This document shows positions 60,882-64,000 of a stretch of DNA of 64,000 nucleotides, in pieces. The notes under the pieces were generated by a model. The model was not told the origin of the DNA and ran no database searches. It was given only the letters and a program-made list of their open reading frames with translations. Positions within the stretch are counted from its first letter, which is position 1, and each line of letters begins with the position of its first letter. Source of the DNA: Acutalibacter sp. 1XD8-36 (GTDB lineage: Bacteria > Bacillota > Clostridia > Oscillospirales > Acutalibacteraceae); contig NZ_QZDU01000002.1 in assembly GCF_009917525.1 (NCBI RefSeq), positions 124,001-188,000 on the forward strand, written 5' to 3'. The position numbers were made by a program, and so were the translations under genes.

Positions 60882-61514
60882 ATGGCTGCTAGGGAGAAAC
60901 GCGAGGAAATTATGATAGTCAACCGCAGGACGGGTAAGGCTCTGCAGAGCACCGGTCCCGACAACGGCCAAATAGTGGAGCAGGCCACACCCAACGGCAG
61001 CGACGCCCAGCTTTGGACTCCTGTAAAGGCGCCGGGGCGCGCCTTCAAGCTCGTAAACAAACAGAACGGAAAGGTGCTGGACGTTACCCACGGCAGCACG
61101 GAAGCCGGCACCTGGGCCCAGACCTGGGAGGACGTGGCTGACGGCGAGAGCCAGGTCTGGAAGTGGGAGAAGGTCACCTCCACCTACAAGAAATTGATGA
61201 ACGTCCAGTCCGGTAAAGTTCTGGACATTGTGGAAATGCGCGAGGACGACGGCGCTCCCGCCCAGATATGGGACGACGTGGAGGGCATAGGCCAGCAGTG
61301 GAAGCTGGTCTCCGCCGAAACCGATAGCGCCCCTGCCGCTGAGCAGGCTCCCACTGAGAAGGAGCCCGCTCCCAAGAAGGCTGCCGCCCGCAAGCCCCGG
61401 GCTGCAAGGGCCGCCGTTAAGGAGGAGGCCCCTAAAGCTGAGGCCGCTGAAGTAAAGCCCGCACCCAAGGCTCCCGCAAAGCGCGGGCGTAAGAGCACCA
61501 AGACCGAGAAATAA
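60882..61514 (+). CDS. RICIN-type beta-trefoil protein with histone-H1-like tail
   Basis: 210 residues with no signal peptide. Residues about 8-143 form a beta-trefoil lectin fold with repeats of the form 'NxxxGKxLD/Q ... QxW' (SDAQLWTPV, ESQVWKWEKV, GQQWKLV). Residues about 150-210 are almost only Ala, Lys, Pro, Glu and Arg (PKKAAARKPRAARAAVKEEA), ending in GRKSTKTEK, like histone H1 or AlgP-type tails that bind nucleic acid. Consensus promoter and strong terminator suggest an abundant protein. Function unknown. Confidence 0.88.
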   Translation: MAAREKREEIMIVNRRTGKALQSTGPDNGQIVEQATPNGSDAQLWTPVKAPGRAFKLVNKQNGKVLDVTHGSTEAGTWAQTWEDVADGESQVWKWEKVTSTYKKLMNVQSGKVLDIVEMREDDGAPAQIWDDVEGIGQQWKLVSAETDSAPAAEQAPTEKEPAPKKAAARKPRAARAAVKEEAPKAEAAEVKPAPKAPAKRGRKSTKTEK

Positions 61515-61528
61515 ATTAAAATGATATA

Positions 61529-61564
61529 AAAACAGCCCACGCTTTTGCGTGGGCTGTTTTTATA
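61529..61564. terminator. Bidirectional terminator between RICIN and rubredoxin genes
   Basis: Perfect 14-bp stem (61529-61542 with 61547-61560), TTTT loop, T-rich on both strands. Confidence 0.92.
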
Positions 61565-61571
61565 TCATTTC

Positions 61572-61727
61572 TTATTCCTTCTCAAAGGCGTCCTTGCCCA
61601 GCCCGCAGGTAGGGCAGGTCCAGTCCTCGGGCACCTGCTCCCAGGGAGTGCCGGGGGCTACGCCGTTGTCGGGGTCGCCAACCTCGGGGTCATATACATA
61701 GCCGCAGGGGCATACATACTTGTCCAT
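61572..61727 (-). CDS. Rubredoxin
   Basis: 51 residues: [20 protein letters not shown] (1-20), then [20 protein letters not shown] and a short tail. One-electron carrier with a single Fe(Cys)4 site, and the likely donor to the reverse rubrerythrin encoded upstream. The first cysteine pair is C6-x-C8-G instead of the usual C-x-x-C-G; the second pair C38-x-x-C41 is normal. The codons were checked directly. AGGAGG lies seven bases before the ATG. Confidence 0.93.
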   Translation of the reverse strand: MDKYVCPCGYVYDPEVGDPDNGVAPGTPWEQVPEDWTCPTCGLGKDAFEKE

Positions 61728-61754
61728 AGTTTTACCTCCTGTATGATTATAGGC

Positions 61755-61973
61755 TTACTTCTTTCCCAGCAGCCCGCCGATGAAATCGCCGGCCTTGTCC
61801 AGGTTTATCTTGGCCTTCAGGCCCTCGGCAAGCTGCTTTAGCTGCTCCTCAGGCAAATCTACGCCGAGAAGCTTCTCTAGGGTCGGGATGGGCTCCTTTA
61901 AGAAGCCCTCCCTAAGGTCGCTGTCGTTTTTGATTTTTTCCGCCAGCTCCTCTATCTTCTTTTTGATGTCCAT
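61755..61973 (-). CDS. Small helical protein, unknown, in the rubrerythrin operon
   Basis: 72 residues, charged and helical ([20 protein letters not shown]), with a central LEKLLGVDLPEEQLKQLAEG segment and a GGLLGKK end. No cysteines or membrane segments. Its start overlaps the rubrerythrin stop by one base (TAATG) and rubredoxin follows after 27 bases. The central part vaguely recalls Nif11-type leader peptides, without a precursor core. Function unknown. Confidence 0.8.
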   Translation of the reverse strand: MDIKKKIEELAEKIKNDSDLREGFLKEPIPTLEKLLGVDLPEEQLKQLAEGLKAKINLDKAGDFIGGLLGKK

Positions 61974-62512
61974 TACTTAAAGTACCTCTCCAGGAGCCCC
62001 TTGAAGGCCTTGCCGTGGCGGGCCTCGTCCCGGGCCATCTCGTGGACGGTGTCGTGGATAGCGTCAAGGCCCTGCTCCTTGGCGAGCTTAGCCAGCTGGG
62101 TCTTGCCGTCGGTAGCGCCGTTCTCGGCCTCTACGCGCATTTCAAGGTTCTTCTTGGTGCTGTCGGTGACGACCTCGCCCAGCAGCTCGGCAAACTTGGC
62201 GGCGTGCTCGGCCTCCTCATAGGCTGCCTTTTCCCAGTACATGCCTATCTCAGGATAGCCCTCGCGGTAGGCGACCCTGGCCATAGCCAGATACATGCCA
62301 ACCTCTGTGCACTCGCCCTGGAAGTTGGCGTGCAGGCCGTCCAGAATCTCCTGGCTCACGCCCTTGGCAACGCCTACCACATGCTCGGCGGCCCAGGCCA
62401 TATCACCGGACTGAGCGTTGAACTTGCTGGCGGGGGCGCCGCAGACAGGGCACTTCTCGGGGGCGCTGTCGCCCTCATGGACATAACCGCATACACTGCA
62501 AACATACTTCAT
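61973..62512 (-). CDS. Reverse rubrerythrin
   Basis: 179 residues. The order is reversed relative to classical rubrerythrin: an N-terminal rubredoxin domain (C5, C8, C21, C24; [10 protein letters not shown] and CPVCGAP) then the di-iron four-helix bundle with [29 protein letters not shown] and [12 protein letters not shown] supplying Glu and His ligands. Reverse rubrerythrins of clostridia reduce hydrogen peroxide and oxygen with NADH-derived electrons. First gene of the three-gene operon. Confidence 0.96.
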   Translation of the reverse strand: MKYVCSVCGYVHEGDSAPEKCPVCGAPASKFNAQSGDMAWAAEHVVGVAKGVSQEILDGLHANFQGECTEVGMYLAMARVAYREGYPEIGMYWEKAAYEEAEHAAKFAELLGEVVTDSTKKNLEMRVEAENGATDGKTQLAKLAKEQGLDAIHDTVHEMARDEARHGKAFKGLLERYFK

Positions 62513-62553
62513 AGTAAAATTCCTCCTGGTTTTGAATATATTATGTGATATTT

Positions 62554-62587
62554 AAAAGCGCCTATGCGTTTCGCATCCCGCGCTTTT
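62554..62587 (-). terminator. Terminator after the GNAT gene
   Basis: Stem AAAAGCGC/GCGCTTTT (62554-62561 with 62580-62587) with inner ATGCG/CGCAT pairing, and a TTTTAAAT tail on the minus strand. It separates the PerR-like/GNAT unit from the rubrerythrin operon. Confidence 0.75.
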
Positions 62588-62588
62588 T

Positions 62589-63065
62589 TTACAGATCAAG
62601 GACGGCCACTGTCTCGTCGCCGCACATCTCCCCGTTCTCCACAAAGCCAAACCTGTGGTAAAGCTCCCTGGCGGCGGTGTTCTCCGGCTCATAGCTCAGC
62701 CACACTCTGTCTCCCGGGCCCAGCGGCCTTGTGCGAAGGTACTCAAGGCAGAGCTCCATGGCCCTTTTCCCAAGCCCCCTGCCCTGGTGCTCCTTATCTA
62801 TCATGAACCGCCACAGGCAGTAGTTCCCCGCGGCTACAGGCGGGTCGTCGGTATCGCCCAGGCTGTCATGGCCGAACATCACGAAGCCCACCGGCTCGTC
62901 CTCCTCGTACAGCCCAAAGGGCTGGGCCGCAAAGCCGTTGCTGACCGCCACGAACGCCGCCGCCAAGCTCCCCATATTGGAGGCCACAAATCCCCGCTGG
63001 GACTCCCGCACGGAAAGCCCCGTGATCTGCCCCATGTTCCCGAAGTCGATCCTTCTAAGCTCCAT
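62589..63065 (-). CDS. GNAT-family N-acetyltransferase
   Basis: 158 residues from the ATG at 63065, six bases after GGAGG; the ATG two codons earlier touches that site. Acetyl-CoA motif A is FMIDKEHQGRGLGKRAMELC, and motif B NTAARELYHRFGFVENGE. Resembles SpeG/polyamine-type or antibiotic-type GNATs without deciding features. Its start overlaps the end of the Fur-family gene by 11 bases. Confidence 0.92.
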   Translation of the reverse strand: MELRRIDFGNMGQITGLSVRESQRGFVASNMGSLAAAFVAVSNGFAAQPFGLYEEDEPVGFVMFGHDSLGDTDDPPVAAGNYCLWRFMIDKEHQGRGLGKRAMELCLEYLRTRPLGPGDRVWLSYEPENTAARELYHRFGFVENGEMCGDETVAVLDL

Positions 63066-63477
63066 CCCCATCCTCCTTTGCGCACTTTCCGCAGATACCC
63101 CGAAAGGTCACGCTGGCCGACTGGACTATGCAGCCGCTGAGTCTGGATATCCGCTCAAGCTCCCCGGGCTCCGGCAGCCCTCCGTACACGTCCACCACCG
63201 CGCCGCAGCGCTCGCAGACCAGATGGGCGTGGCGCGAGGTGTCCCCGTCAAACCGCTCATGTCCGCCGATGACCCCCAGGCTCACGGCCTGCCCCGCCTC
63301 CTGGAACCTGCCCAGGTTGCGGTACACCGTGCCAAGGCTCAGGTCCGGGTACTCCGGCTTCAGCCGCCGGTAGACCCACTCGGCAGTGGGGTGCGCGTCC
63401 GTATTTCGCAGGGCGTTCAGGATTGCCTCCCGCTTCCTGCTGAAATTTTCCCGACCCTTGGGCGACCGCTCCGGCAC
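63055..63477 (-). CDS. Fur-family regulator, PerR-like
   Basis: 140 residues from the GTG at 63477 (AAGGAG ten bases upstream); a GTG nine bases earlier abuts the site. Winged helix with HPTAEWVYRRL and SLGTVYRNLGRFQ. Metal and zinc motifs are RFDGDTSRHAHLVC, CERCG and CGKC; the Asp in DGDTSRHAH fits PerR better than Fur. With rubrerythrin and rubredoxin next door, peroxide-sensing control of that operon is likely. Confidence 0.92.
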   Translation of the reverse strand: MPERSPKGRENFSRKREAILNALRNTDAHPTAEWVYRRLKPEYPDLSLGTVYRNLGRFQEAGQAVSLGVIGGHERFDGDTSRHAHLVCERCGAVVDVYGGLPEPGELERISRLSGCIVQSASVTFRGICGKCAKEDGDGA

Positions 63478-63507
63478 TGGTATCACTCTCCTTCCCCGGT
63501 GGATATA

Positions 63508-63536
63508 ATCTTACCACAGTTTCCAGGATTTGTAAA
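63508..63536 (-). promoter_or_regulatory. Promoter of the PerR-like/GNAT unit
   Basis: On the minus strand TTTACA (63531-63536), 17-bp spacer, TAAGAT (63508-63513). A TAATAACGATTACTA stretch just upstream has some PerR/Fur-box character. Confidence 0.6.
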
Positions 63537-63619
63537 GTAGTAATCGTTATTATTTTTGATTTTATTTTAAAATCTTCAAAGAGGGCGGGCCCCACAAAGT
63601 CTAATGCTCCCACTTACGC

Positions 63620-64000
63620 TTATTTCACCGCTCCCAGCACCTTATGCAGGGCCTTCCTGCTCCTGTCCTCAGCCACTGCCACCAGCTCGTCCCCGGCATG
63701 GAGCACCGTTGAGCCGTTAGGGATGGTGAGCTCGTTCCCTCTTATGAGGGATATCACCAGGGTGCCCCTGGGGAAGTCCACGTCCTTAAGGGCCGTGCCC
63801 TCCCAGGCGGTGTTATAGGGGAGGGTCATGGAGCATATCTCCCCCTTGCCCTCGTTCAGGCTTGCAATTAGGTGCATATGGGCGCTGTCGGCCTCCTGCT
63901 CAATGAGCTGCACCACAAGCTCCGTGCTGCTCACCACATCCTTAATTCCCAGGGCCCTGAACGTCCCGGCGTTCCTAGGGTCGTTCACCCGTGCTATCAC
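63620..64000 (-). CDS. trkA: Trk potassium uptake regulatory subunit TrkA, C-terminal part (5' partial)
   Basis: The last 126 residues of a gene that starts beyond the window. VIARVNDPRN is the end of the first NAD-binding (RCK_N) domain, followed by a helix with IEQEADSAHMHLIAS and an RCK_C domain (LPRGT-like FPRGTLVISLIRG, IPNGSTVLHAGDELVAVA). It gates a TrkH/TrkG-type potassium channel. Confidence 0.88.
   Translation of the reverse strand: MIARVNDPRNAGTFRALGIKDVVSSTELVVQLIEQEADSAHMHLIASLNEGKGEICSMTLPYNTAWEGTALKDVDFPRGTLVISLIRGNELTIPNGSTVLHAGDELVAVAEDRSRKALHKVLGAVK

Noticed and set aside
1..64000. CRISPR array, insertion sequences or integrated element ends
   Set aside because: No regularly spaced repeats, transposase genes or tRNA-end duplications were found; the 3' end of tRNA-Gly is not repeated nearby as far as could be seen by eye.

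Overview
The window looks like a chromosomal segment of a Gram-positive, strictly anaerobic member of the Clostridia, probably the Oscillospiraceae/Ruminococcaceae side. The reasons are a GC-rich genome with strong AGGAGG-type ribosome binding sites and frequent GTG/TTG starts, LplB/YtcP/DUF3502-type sugar ABC transporters, M56/BlaI pairs, reverse rubrerythrin with rubredoxin, and 4Fe-4S aldo/keto reductases. Assignments come from reading motifs and gene order; no database search was run.

Layout. 1-2561: the tail of a probable solute-binding protein, three back-to-back hairpins, and an OmpR-type two-component pair. 2578-11515: a glycan-uptake locus with two ABC permeases, a DUF3502 lipoprotein, two AraC regulators and a Gfo/Idh/MocA oxidoreductase on the minus strand, then an MFS transporter and a sugar isomerase/epimerase on the plus strand. 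11641-13494: a BlaI / short M56 peptidase / small secreted protein operon. 13699-16386: a second Gfo/Idh/MocA gene divergent from a Mef-like MFS exporter with a leader peptide. 16554-16627: tRNA-Gly(CCC). 17013-19666: a second BlaI/M56 pair with three operator-like palindromes at its promoter, followed by small anchored paralogues and an unknown gene (to 21443). 21612-25434: a heterodimeric ABC exporter with a leader ORF lying across a terminator. 25648-27774: hemolysin III, then a small XRE regulator divergent from two membrane-anchored proteins, with a 36-bp palindrome on the promoter. 27851-30742: two ferredoxin-type aldo/keto reductases and a zincin. 30777-35203: a hybrid histidine kinase and an ABC-F ATPase with a complex leader. 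35224-36021: three small XRE regulators. 36018-43069: RecD2, a small membrane protein, NagB, DMT and MATE transporters and an odd binding protein fused to a peptidoglycan-binding domain. 43233-50724: CNNM/HlyC-type protein, FAD-Rieske oxidoreductase, M28 peptidase, cysS, cysE and a PRPP synthetase. 50923-56518: GH42 beta-galactosidase, flavodoxin-like protein lacking a standard start codon, a transglutaminase-fold protein and HtrA. 56631-64000: MFS transporter, P-type ATPase, a RICIN-domain protein with a histone-H1-like tail, an oxidative-stress cluster (reverse rubrerythrin, 72-aa protein, rubredoxin), GNAT, a Fur/PerR regulator and the end of TrkA.

Three themes link the genes. First, carbohydrate scavenging (ABC importer, oxidoreductases, isomerase, GH42, NagB). 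Second, envelope and antibiotic sensing: two BlaI/M56 systems, and three separate drug-resistance-type genes (MFS, ABC exporter, ABC-F), each preceded by a structured leader, two with a short ORF of fair support and one with only a weak three-codon candidate, as expected for ribosome-mediated attenuation. Third, oxygen and electrophile defence: the rubrerythrin/rubredoxin/PerR-like group, and an aldo/keto reductase whose promoter has the stretched 19-bp spacer and central dyad typical of MerR-family control. The most testable new observations are the three leaders, the three-site BlaI operator array, the palindrome-covered promoter at 26663-26698, the apparent AUA start at 53775, and the RICIN/H1-tail and BtuF-fold/peptidoglycan-binding fusions. 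No prophage, CRISPR array or intact insertion sequence was seen.
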